Positions 45,024-55,389 of a stretch of 64,000 bases of DNA are shown here, piece after piece. Both the position numbers and the translations under genes were made by a program. The stretch spans positions 62,001 through 126,000 of the forward strand of contig JALPQD010000515.1 of assembly GCA_023101885.1 (NCBI GenBank). The letters run 5' to 3'. Within the stretch, counting starts at the first letter, position 1; the number at the start of each line of letters is the position of its first letter. Under the pieces are notes generated by a model, which did not search any database, was not told where the DNA came from, and was given only the letters and a program-made list of their open reading frames with translations. This DNA is from Typhlomys cinereus (lineage: Eukaryota; Chordata; Mammalia; Rodentia; Platacanthomyidae).

Positions 45024-45481
45024 ATATCCATAGTGTTCGACTGTTATTTGATGTGGTGAGTTTCTATTTTGGTCTAATTGGTGTGCAATATACCTTTTAT
45101 ATTTGGATAGGTATCTCTTTTCTTAGATGCAGAAAATTTCATTTACAACAGTATGAAAAATCTCTTCTGTTGTGTTTTTTTTGGGTTTCTTGCTTTGGGA
45201 TTCTGTAAATTCACACGTTTGGCTTCTTCAAGGTGCCCCATAGCTTTTGAATATTCCTTTTCAAGTTTTTTTTTTTTTAACTTTTTGGACCTCTTTAATT
45301 GAACAACTTGTTCTGCTCTCTATCTTTTAGTTCCGTATTCTATTTTCTGCTTCATAAGTTCTGCTTGTTAGATTCTTTGTTAAGTTTTGTAATATATTTA
45401 TCTTGTTTTTAAGTTTAATCTCTGCATGTGATTTTTTTCAACTGTTTGATGCTCAGTTTTTTTTCTTCAACTGCCTTTTTC
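45024..45481 (-). mobile_element. Old L1 #2 (host), part 2: ORF1 middle
   Basis: Continues the ORF1 text cut at 37456: complement of the RNA-recognition domain and coiled coil ('ggtgagtttctattttggtc', 'gcttcttcaaggtgccccatag'). Frame is lost. It ends at the 16-bp TSD ttcaactgcctttttc (45466-45481). Confidence 0.75.
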
Positions 45482-45847
45482 TTTTTTTTTTATTTCAGCT
45501 CATATAAACTTATTAGGTACACCAGTTCCCTCCCTCCCTCCTCCTCCCCCGTACCCCCTGCTCCCCCTCCCCACCCCTCTCCCTCCCCATCCCCCAGTGC
45601 CTCCCACCCCAATTCCCAGAGAGTCCTTTCTTGTGCATGTCTGATTTTCCTCTGGGCCCTCCTCTCCGATGACGTACAAGGACCCAGTGGCCTTTCCCTG
45701 AACCCTTTCCCGTGTTCCCCTTAGGTATAGGAACACTGCTGTGGCTGCCAATCCTTTGCCTCCAAGGATCTTGGTGCCTTTAGCAGATGCTAGACTTTGT
45801 GAGGTCAACAGTGTGTTGGACAATGCACAGGGCATGCAAAGTCCAAT
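45482..45847 (-). mobile_element. 366-bp 5'-truncated L1 3' end
   Basis: A T-run, 'atttcagctcatataaact', then the CT-rich 3'UTR to 'gcaaagtccaa'. Perfect 16-bp TSD (ttcaactgcctttttc) at 45466-45481 and 45848-45863. The sequence is nearly identical to the first 370 bp of the 3' end of L1-A 200 bp away, so both came from very close source elements. Confidence 0.92.
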
Positions 45848-45863
45848 TTCAACTGCCTTTTTC

Positions 45864-46057
45864 ATATCATCCAGATGCCTATTATTTTCCTGTTTATATT
45901 TCCTTATGTGGTTATTTAACTCTTCTTGAACTTCCTCTTGCATTGCCTTGATCCTATAAATAATCAAGCTTCAAAAATCATTATCTTTGTTGCTTGTTTC
46001 TTGGCTAATATCCAAGACATTATTCTGGTTGAAATCTCTCATTATGTGTTTGATTTT
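45864..46057 (-). mobile_element. Old L1 #2 (host), part 3: ORF1 N-terminal region
   Basis: Continuation of the ORF1 coiled-coil and N-terminal region ('ttcatatcatccagatgcc...'). It ends at the L1-A target site tgtgtttgatttt (46045-46057), which is repeated at 53274. Confidence 0.75.
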
Positions 46058-47024
46058 TTTTTTTATTTCAGCTCATACAAACTTATTAGGTACACCAGTT
46101 CCCTCCCTCCCTCCTCCTCCCCCCGTACCCCCTGCTCCCCCTCCCCACCCCTCTCCCTCCCCTCCCCCAGTGCCTCCCACCCCAATTCCCAAAGAGTCCT
46201 TTCTTGTGCATGACTGATTTTCCTCTGGGCCCTCCTCTCCGATGACGTACAAGGACCCAGTGGCCTTTGCCGAACCCTTTCCCGTGTTCCCCTTAGGTAT
46301 AGGAACTCTGCTGTGGCTGCCAATTCTTTGCCTCCAAGGATCTTGGTGCCTTTAGCAGGTGCTAGACTTTGTGAGGTCAACAGTGTGTTGGACAATGCGC
46401 AGGGCATGCAAAGTCCAATTATGATTGCTTCAGCCCTAACTAGTATAGAGTATCTTACATATCATTGCTCCTCCCATCCTTATGCTCTTACACTCTTACC
46501 GCCCCCTCTTCCGCAAATTTCCCTGAGCTTCAAGATGGGGAGAGACTAAGCTGGCCTAGTTCTAGGTGGTTGATATAGAGTCTCTGAAGTTCTGGATTGT
46601 GGTTTGTTGATTTTCTTTTGCAGTTTTGCTGCTCCTGCAATGCCCTTCACTCCATCCTGGTGGGCATTGTATATTACCCCCTGGCCAGAGACAAAAAGCT
46701 GTTAGAGTCTTGTGATAAAGCACATTCAAGGTAGATGTAATAAAAGTGGGAAACCACAGTGAGGGAGGGGTCTATCACCCATTTGCAAAATGGTTACTTT
46801 TTATCTGCCAGACTATATGCCCTCCTCTTCTGGTGAGATCACACCCCCTCAGTAGTAAATGATCAGGAACAAGAGTCTGTGAACTTAATCAGATGTCTCA
46901 TTACTTATTTGGGTCCTTGGTGGAGGCCTATTTTCCCTGCTGTAACATGGTCCCTTCTCTCCTTGTTTCTGGTGTGGCCCTCCTACCCCATCCCTCCTGT
47001 TCATAATCCTTGGAATTCCTGTCT
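46058..47024 (-). other. L1-A 3'UTR
   Basis: Complement of the L1 3'UTR: polypurine tract (46095-46165 as CT), 'tccgatgacgtacaagg', 'gctagactttgtgaggtc', 'gcggtaagag...', ending before the ORF2 stop. The downstream poly(A) is the T-run at about 46053-46063. Confidence 0.85.
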
Positions 47025-50000
47025 CTAGGTGGGCTGGGTGGGTTTGGTATTAGGAGCCACCATTAGGGAGTACATACGGCGCTTAATTTTCTGGGTCTGG
47101 GATACTTCACTTAATACTATTGTTTCTAATGACATCCATTTCCCGGCAAATTCCAGTAATTCATCATTTTTGATGGCTGAGTAGTACTCCATTGTATAGA
47201 TGTACCACAGTTTCCTTATCCACTCGTCAACTGTTGGACATTTGGGCTGATTCCATGACTTTGCTATTGTAAACAGTGCTGCTATGAACATGGTCGTGCT
47301 TGTGCTATCGAGGCGAACCTCTGCTGTATGGGGGGTTATTCCCAAAAGTGGAATAGCAGGGTCATATGGCATTTCAATCTTTAATTTCTTTAAGAATCTC
47401 CAGACGGCTCGCCAGAGTGGCTGTATGAGCCTGCATTCCCACCAGCAATGTAGGAGAGTTCCCCTCTCTCCACATCCTCTCCAGCATTTGTCGTTGTTAG
47501 TATTGTGGATTTTTGCCATCCTGACCGGGGTGAGATGATATCTCAGGGAAGTTTTGATTTGCATTTCCCTGATGGCTAAAGAAGTGGAGCATTTTTTCAG
47601 ATATTTGTTAGACATTTTAATTTCATCCCTGGTAAAGTTTCTTTTAAGTTCCAGGGCCCATTTTTTAATTGGGCCATTGGTTTCCTTGGTGTTTAGTTTT
47701 CTAAGTTCTTTGTGCACTCTGGACAATAGAGCTCTATCAGATATGTGGTTAGTGAAGATTTTCTCCCATTCTGTGGGTTGCCTTTGAGCTCGCGTTACAA
47801 TCTCTTTATCTGAACAGAAGGTCTTTAATTTCACAAGATCCCAACTGTTGAGAGTTGGTAGCAGTGACTGTGCCATTGGATGTCTGTTTAGGAACTGTTG
47901 ACCTAGCCCAATCAGCTCGAGGGAGTTCCCTATCCTTTCAACTATGGTTTTTATAGTCTCTGGCCTGATATCAAGGTCCTTGATCCATTTGGAATTAAGT
48001 CTTGTACATGGTGACAAGTACGGGTCCAGCTTTAATCTTCTGCATGTGGAGATCCAGTTTTGCCAGCACCATTTGTTGAAGATGCTGTTCTTTTTCCATT
48101 GGATTCTTTGGGCCCCTTTGTCAAAGACCAAATGGCTGTAACTTTGTGGGTTTATATCTGGGTCTTCAATCCTTATCCATTGATCTGTGTGTCTATTTTG
48201 GAGCCAATACCAGGCTGTCTTTACAACTATGGATTTGTAGTATAGACTAAGGTTTGGTATGGTTATACCTCCAGCTGTGTTTTTGTTACTCAGGATTGTT
48301 TTTGCTATCCTGGGTCTTTTGTGCCTCCATATGAACTTTGAGATTGTTTGGTCAACTTCTTTGAAGAATTGCTTTGGGATTTTGATTGGTATAGCATTGA
48401 ATCTGTATATTGCCTTTGGTAGGATGGTCATTTTCACGATGTTGATTCTGCCAATCCAGGAACAAGGGAGGTCTTTCCACCTTCTGGTGTCTTCGGCTAT
48501 TTCTTTCTTTAGGGTTTTAAAGTTTTCATTGTAAAGGTCTTTTACCTCCTTAGTTAGGTTTATACCAAGGTATTTCATTTTTTTAGGGGCTATAATAAAT
48601 GGTATTGTTTCTCTCAAGGCTTTTTCACTTCTTTCATTCTGGGCATATAGAAAGGCCTCTGATTTTTGCACATTTATTTTGTATCCTGCCACCCTGCTGA
48701 ACTTCTCAATTAGTTCCAGGAGCTTCCTGGTGGAGTTTTTGGGATCACTCAGGTATAAGATCATGTCATCCGCAAATAGGGATAGCTTGACTTCTTCCTT
48801 GCCGATTTGAATCCCTCTTATGTCCCTTTCTTGTCTTATGGCTTCAGCTAAGACTTCAAGTACAATATTGAATAGAAGTGGTGAGAGTGGACACCCTTGT
48901 CTAGTTCCTGATCGAAGTGGGAATGCTTCCAATTGTTCCCCATTGAGCATAATCCTTGCTGTGGGCTTGTTGTATATAGCTTTTATTATATTGATAAAGG
49001 TTCCTTCCATTCCTACTGTCTCTAGCGTTTTGATCATAAAAGGCTGTTGGATCTTGTCAAAAGCTTTTTCTGCATCTATCGAGAGTATCATGTGGTCTTG
49101 GACTTTGGATTGGTTTATATGATGAATTACATTTATTGATTTGCGTATGTTGAACCAACCTTGTGTGCCGGGGATGAAGCCTACTTGGTCCCCATGAATG
49201 ACTTTTTTAATATGTTTTTGAATCCGATTTGCTAAGACTTTGTTGAGAATCTTTGCGTCTGTGTTCATCAGGGAGATCGGCCTATAGTTTTCTTTTTTAA
49301 GCGAATCTTTATTAGGTTTTGGGATTAAAACGATATTAGCTTCATAGAAGGAATTTGGTAGTGTTCCTTCCTTTGCTATTTGATGGAACAGTTTAAGGAG
49401 TATTGGTGTTATTAACTCCTTAAATGTCTGGTAGAACTCTGTGCTGAATCCATCTGGTCCAGGACATTTTTTGGTGGGAAGATTCGAGATTACTTCCTCA
49501 ATTTCCTTATATGTTATAGGACTATTTAAATAATTCACAACTTCCTGATTCAATTTAGGTAAGTTGTGTTTACTTAGAAATTCATCCATCTCTTTTGTGT
49601 TGTCAAACTTCACAGAGTATAAGTTTTTGAAATATGATGTTATAATTCTCTGGATTTCTTGGGTATCAGTAGTGATAACTCCATGTTCATTTCTAATTTT
49701 GTTAATTTGGGTTTTCTCTCTCTTGCTTTTGGTTAGTTTCGCTAGGGGTGTATCAATCTTATTGATTTTTTCAAAGAACCAGCTTTTTGACTGGTTGATT
49801 TTTTCTATCGTTTTCTTAATCTCGATTTCAGATATTTCTCCCCTTATTTTGCTAATCTCCTCTCTTCTACTACTTTTGGGATCAGATTGCTCTAGCTTCT
49901 CTAAAGCTTTAAGCTGCATTGTTAAGTTGTTTATTTCTGACGTTTCCATTTTTTTGACGTAGGCATTAAGAGCTATGAACTTACCTCTTAGAACAGCTTT

Positions 50001-50875
50001 CATTGTGTCCCAGAGATTTTGGTAAGTTGTATTTTCGTTATCATTCACTTTCAGGAAATCTTGAATTTCCTTTTTAATTTCTTCCTGAATCCATGTCTCA
50101 TTCAGCATCATAGTGTTAAGTTTCCAGGAGTTAGTGTATTTTCTCTTGTTTGATGTGTTGTGGATGTCCAGCTTTAGGCCGTGATGGTCTGATAGGGCAC
50201 AGGTTAGAATTTCAACTTTCTTGTATATGTGTAGATTCATTTTGTGGCCCAATATGTGATCTATTTTGGAGAAAGTTCCGTGTGCTGCTGAGAAAAATGT
50301 GTATTCTTTGGTGTGTGGGTGAAAAGTTCGATACAGATCTGTATAAGGTCCATTTCTTTCAGGGTTTGATTAAGTTCCATAGTGTCTCTGTTAAGCTTTT
50401 GACCTGTTGATCTATCCCATGTTGAGAGGGCGGTGTTGAAGTCCCCAAGAATTATCGTTTGGGGATTGATTTCTTGCTTTAGACGCTGTAGGGTTTTCTT
50501 AATGAATGTGGAGGGGCCCGTATTGGGTGCATATATGTTCAGTATTGTGAAGTTTTCCTGGTGAATTGTACCTGTGACTAAAATGTAGTATCCATCCGTG
50601 TCTCTTATAATTTTCTTTGGTTTGAAATCCACTTTGTCTGATAGCATAATGGCTACCCCTGCCTGTTTTCTGCTTCCATTAGCTTGTAGAATTGTTGACC
50701 AGCCTTTTATTTTTAGAGCGTGCCTATCTTTTGTGGTGAGATGGGTTTCCTGCAGGCAGCAGATTGATGGATTGTGATTTTTAATCCATGTTTGTAATCT
50801 GTGTCTCTTGATCGGTGAATTAATTCCATTAACATTTAGTGTTATAATGGAGAAACTATTGTTAATTCCAGACAT
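47025..50875 (-). pseudogene. L1-A ORF2 (EN/RT), single internal frameshift
   Basis: ORF2p supplies the endonuclease and reverse transcriptase for retrotransposition in the nucleus. 50261-50875 is EN: NVNGINSPIKRHRLQ, CCLQETHL (metal-binding Glu), ILGDFNTALS. Two extra bases near 50341-50346 shift the frame. 47025-50252 is then open for 1,075 codons with [11 protein letters not shown] (EN Asp-His pair), [17 protein letters not shown] and [14 protein letters not shown], and the knuckle [18 protein letters not shown]. Total about 1,280 codons, the usual L1 length. A 2-base loss near the end changes the last residues after MYSL. Confidence 0.93.
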
Positions 50876-50987
50876 TTATTATGTTTAGTAGCTTTTATAA
50901 GTATATTGCTTCTTTTTTAATGATGTTATACTTGCCTTCTGTTCTCCTGGATATGCCTGTTTTTTTCTTCACGCTTGAGTATCATTT

Positions 50988-51995
50988 CTAGCGTTTTTGA
51001 AGGCCTGGTTTGGTGGCCATGTATCCCTTAAAGTTGTCTTTGTGCTGGAAAATTTTTCTTTCTCCCTCGATCATGACTGATAGTTTTGCAGGGTAAATCA
51101 GCCTGGGTTGACATTTTTGCTCATTCAATACTTGAAGTATGTCTCTCCAAGCTCTTCTTGCTTTTACTGTTTCGACTGAGAAGTCATTTGTTATTTTAAT
51201 AGGTTTACCTTTAAAAGTGACTTGTTTTTTCTCCCTTGAAGCTCTCAGCACCAGTTCTTTATCTTGAATGTGGAGTGTTTTAACTATTATTTGCCGCGGC
51301 GTGCTTCTATTTTGGTCGTATCTGTTTGGGGTGCGGAATGCCTCTTGTATATGGATGGGCCTCTCTTTTTTTAGATGAGGAAAGTTTTCCTTGATGATCG
51401 TTTGAAAAATTTCCTCAGGGGTGGTATTTTGAGATTCTTGCTCTGGTATTCCATGAATACGCATGTTAGGCTTCTTCAGGGTGTCCCATATCTCTTGGAT
51501 ATTTCTCTCAAGTATCTTTTTGGCTTTAACAACCTCTTCCATTGAGCTGGTTAGTACTCCCACTTTATCTTCAAGGTCTGAAATTCTGTTTTCTGCTTCG
51601 TTAGTTCTGTTGGTAAGACTCTCTGTGGCGTTCTGGGTTGAAGATAACTTGTCTTTTAGCTCAGTTTTAAACTCTGCTTGAGTTTGTTTTAACTGCTCTA
51701 TGCCACTTTTTGTTTCTTGCACTGTTTTTCTCAACTCCTCCAGATGTCTGTTGTGTTCCTCTTCAAAGCGATTGATTCGATTATTTAATTCCTCCCGGAT
51801 TTCCTCTTTCATAGTATTGAACATGGTAATGATCATATTTTGAAAGTCTTTATCCTGGGTGGGGCTTTCTTGGCCTTTTTCCATGGGTTTGTTCTTGTTG
51901 GAGTCTAACATTGTGGGATTAATTTCTTCAGTGGGAAATTTGTTTACTTGATTGTTGCTTCTCATGGATTTGCACTTTGACTTTGGCATTGTCAT
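50988..51995 (-). pseudogene. L1-A ORF1, C-terminus frameshifted
   Basis: Open for 335 codons from MTMPKSKCKSMRSNNQ. Coiled coil (EELNNRINRFEEEHNRHLEE), RNA-recognition domain (PNMRIHGIPEQE) and C-terminal domain (ARRAWRDILQVL, YPAKLS) are intact. A T-run at 50991-50998 is one base shorter than in the other copies, which removes the last roughly 20 residues (after GLQK). The start two codons upstream of the usual MPKSK is an in-frame ATG. Confidence 0.92.
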
Positions 51996-52029
51996 TTTAA
52001 CTCTTAAGATCTCTCAATTTCACTAAACT

Positions 52030-53273
52030 GAATTATTTGGCCTGTGGTCCTGGTGGGCGGGGCGGGCGGAGACTTACCTAGGTCGTGGGGTGAGGCCCGG
52101 CTGGACCGCGCGCGTCCCGACTGGTGGAGCGGGTCGGGGTGCAAAGGGGGGATGGGGGCGACGGCGTGGAGCTATTTAACCCGAGGGCAGCTGGGGCGGG
52201 GCCCGGGCGCAGGGGGAGGTCCTCCTGGTCCCTGGGTCTCGCAAGCGGCTCTGGCTGGATGGTGGGAGGCGGAGCCGGGTCCCTGTGGGCCGACCTGGGG
52301 GTCCTGGTGGGTGGTGCGCGGGGGGGGGGGGGGGGGTGGGGTGGGGGGGGTACTCACCAGCTAGGGCGCGGCGTGGACGCGCGCGCGTCCCGACCGGGGG
52401 AGCGGGTTTAGGGTGCTAAAAGGGGGATGGGGGCGACGGCGTGGAGCTATTTAACCCGAGGGCAGCTGGGGCGGGGCCCGGGCGCAGGGGGAGGTCCTCC
52501 TGGTCCCTGGGTCCCCCGCGCGGCTCCGGCTGGATGGTGGGAGGCGGAGCCGGGTCCCTGGGGGCCGACCTGGGGGTCCTGGTGGGCGGTGCGCGGGGGG
52601 GGGGGCGGGCGGGGGTACTCACCAGCTAGGGCGCGGCGTGGACGCCCGGCTGGACCGCGCGCGCACGCGTCCCGACCGGCGGAGCGGGTTTAGGGTGCGA
52701 AAGGGGGGATGGGGGCGACGGAGTGGAGCTATTTAACCCGAGGGCAGCTGGGGCGGGGCCCGGGCGCAGGGGGAGGTCCTCCTGGTCCCTGGGTCCCGCG
52801 CGCGGCTCCGGCTGGATGGTAGGAGGCGGAGCCGGGTCCCTGGGGGCCGGCCTGGGGGGTCCTGGTGGGTGGTGCGCGGGGGGGGGGGGGGGGGGGGGCG
52901 GGGGGGGGGGGGGCGGGGGTACTCACCAGCTAGGGCGCGGCGTGGACGCCCGGCGCGTCCCGACCCGTGGAGCGGGTTTAGGGTGCGAAAAGGGGGATGG
53001 GGGCGACGGCATGGAGCTATTTAACCCGAGGGCAGCTGGGGCGGGGCCCGGGCGCAGGGGGAGGTCCTCCTGGTCCCTGGGTCCCGCGCGCGGCTCCGGC
53101 TGGATGGTGGGAGGCGGAGCCGGGTCCCTGGGGGCCGACCTGGGGGGTCCTGGTGGGCGGTGCGCGGGGGGGGGCGGGCGGGGGTACTCACCAGCTAGGG
53201 CGCGGCGTGGACGCCCGGCTGGACCGCGCGCGCGTGTCCCGACCGGCGGAGCGGGTTTAGGGTGCGAAAGGGC
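52030..53273 (-). promoter_or_regulatory. L1-A 5'UTR: four tandem GC-rich monomers plus a partial
   Basis: Units are recognised by 'gatgggggcgacgg', which begins at about 52151, 52426, 52708 and 52996, giving periods of about 275, 282 and 288 bp, with a partial unit at 53200-53273. Each repeat has a TATA-like 'gggttaaatagctcc' on the minus strand, a splice-donor-like CTG/GTGAGTA, and a G-run of variable length. The proximal unit also has TAG/GTAAGT (complement of about 52071-52081). Tandem monomers are the known promoter form of mouse and rat L1; this unit is not one I recognise. Confidence 0.92.
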
Positions 53274-54150
53274 TGTGTTTGATTTTTTTTTTTTGTAGAT
53301 TTTATTTGGTCCTGGTTTTGTTATATTTTGTGGATTTATGGCACAACTTGGGCATTTTGCATTTGGGCTCAGGCTTTTTTCTTTGGTATGTGTTTCTGTC
53401 TCTTTTGAGTCAGTAGAATTTCCATACATGGACAGTTGTGACTGCTTGCTTGGGTGTGAAAGGGGTTGGTCTATAGTTTCTTGGTGCTATTTTGTGGGTA
53501 AGGTTATTGTAATGGCCAAGGAGTATGTAAGCCCAGCTCTGGTTAATGGGGATGGCATGGTTTGGTCTAGGTTAGGCTGAGAGGTTTAAGATTGGGTGTC
53601 TAGGTTTGTTAGGTGAGGTTTGGCTTTAAGAAGATAAAGTAGGATGGATATAGTTGCCAAGGGTTGGAGTTGAGTGGGATGTGGCAGCTTTAGATTGTTA
53701 GCTGTTAGATTGTTAGGGTTAATGGATAATACCCTGAAGGATGGGTGTATGTGGCTTTGTGTATACTGTACAGAATCTTAAGCTGTGGTAGATATTGATG
53801 GAGATTAAAAGGAAAACAAAACGGGTTCCTTATCTTAGGGCTGGCTGTACCAGTTCTCTTCTGTTCAATAGTGAGATTCTTGGGGAGCTGTATGGTGTCG
53901 GTATGCTGATTCCTGACCTGTGGTTTCTGTAGCCACTACTAAATTCTTAGAAGACATTTTAATGATTAGTGTGGGGGGATAAGTCTTGATGAAGACTTGG
54001 GTTAGTTAGGTAGTGAGGGGACTGGATGAGGTACCTGGGTCTTTCAGTGAGACAGTGGTGGAAGCTGGACCCAGGCATGAGAGGAGACCAGAGCCCACAA
54101 GTTCTTTAAAGAGTGCCACAGGTCTTTCTGAAAAGGCATTTTTTCATGTC
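53274..54150 (-). mobile_element. Old L1 #2 (host), part 4: start of ORF1 and 5' leader
   Basis: Resumes after the L1-A TSD. The complement of 53300-53345 is the ORF1 start region. 53400-54150 is an A-rich-type leader (plus strand T/G-rich), with the donor-like position 'ctaagataaggaacc' near 53826 matching the older leaders. It fades out near 54150 with no clear TSD. This leader is of the old type and unlike the monomer families. Confidence 0.65.
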
Positions 54151-55374
54151 TTTCTAGGAAATTCATACAGCATATTTAATGGGGGCTAAGAGAACCAAGA
54201 TAAGTTGGAGAGGATTTATTACATGGCCCCTGAAATGTTTAATCGGACATGCGACAGAAGTTAATCTGAGGAAAGAGCATCTTTAGTTACAAGTTAAAGA
54301 GGCAATATTGTAGTGTTCCTTCCAGTTATAGTGTGGTTGGATATTCCCTGCAATGAGTGAAAGACATTTAACCAATTCTCAAGCCATCAGAGAATGTATT
54401 ATCCTTAGGAAGAAGTTCACAGTGACCACCTTCCTCTATGTGGTATGGGAAAACATGCATCCTTGATGAGTGTAAGTCAGCACTGAAAGTACATGGAGAC
54501 TTCCAGAATGGCTGATAAACTGGAGAATATATTATGTTATATATTATATAATCCCTAAAAACAGTAAGACATGTAACTGGAGCAGGTCTGTCTTTTCTGG
54601 ATGATCCTGCCTGTGGAATGAAGGAATTACAATAGAAATAAATAAGACATATGAATGTGACTTCCTGTATTAGCCTCTGATTTGTCAAGTAAAGTAGAAA
54701 AGGATGAGATACAGGTATCAGATGGCTGTTTCTTACAGCATGCAGGATATAAAAGCAAATTGTACCAATTATATCAGTGGTAAGGGGCCTACCTGGTATT
54801 GAAAAATCTGGAACCCATGGGAAGAATTGAATAGTGAAAAAGAAGAGAACATGCTATGAATAACAGAAAATACTTCTCAGATGCATCCGTTGATACAGAA
54901 GGATATTTCCTGAGTCATCATATAGATGGGGAGACCTTAATAATGGTCCAATACAGATTACTATGCTAAGTAGGGAATACACTGCATCTGAATTGCTTGA
55001 ACTGGGTAACCCTTTCAAACAAAGAATGAGAGAGCATTTCACAGCCTCACTCATGAGATTGTGAGGCACAGGGCAGATAGAATCATTGTGAGTGCTGTGG
55101 AAGTAGAGAAGCTAAATAATACAGTTTCCTGTCCTTCTTCAGGACAAAGGATGCTTACTTGAGATAAAAAGAGGAACGTTTGGATCACCAGTTGAGATCC
55201 TCATAAATAATAGTGACTAGAAATCATTTGACAAATTAGGACAGATATCATTGAGGGAACTGTGCATGATAGAGGCAGTGTTTAATGTCTAGTTTATCGA
55301 TCTGGATTGGACTGAAAGAACAGTAAAGTTATGAAAAAAGTTATGTCAACCTGAAGTTGGGTCAGGCATGTGTT
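54151..55374. other. No recognisable gene or repeat
   Basis: About 1.2 kb without a supported ORF or family repeat. Longest frames are below 110 codons and match nothing I know. Confidence 0.5.
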
Positions 55375-55389
55375 TCTAGTGTCTTTCCT

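Larger units (their letters stand above)
46058..53273 (-). mobile_element. L1-A, full-length young L1 with tandem promoter monomers
   Basis: A complete 7.2-kb element on the minus strand: monomer array 52030-53273, ORF1 50988-51995, ORF2 47025-50875, 3'UTR 46058-47024, poly(A) at the left. TSD tgtgtttgatttt at 46045-46057 and 53274-53286 (T-run lengths differ). Only about three small indels break its frames, which makes it the youngest full-length L1 here. It lies inside ORF1/leader of old L1 #2. Confidence 0.93.

Noticed and set aside
45428..46549. Pro/Ser-rich frames around the CT tracts of L1 3'UTRs
   Set aside because: They are translations of the polypurine/polypyrimidine part of the 3'UTR, seen in every copy.
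47284..49962. Plus-strand frames of 60-132 codons across L1 ORF2 (also at 13.4-16 kb and 39-42.6 kb)
   Set aside because: They repeat identically wherever ORF2 lies on the minus strand, so they are antisense shadows of ORF2.
52044..53429. Gly/Arg/Pro-rich frames of 60-191 codons in the GC-rich array
   Set aside because: They recur at the monomer period on both strands and come from the promoter repeats. No start context or protein family supports them.
54368..54688. 106-codon minus-strand frame as a host exon
   Set aside because: No recognised domain, no supporting splice sites or neighbour exons; kept as unexplained DNA.
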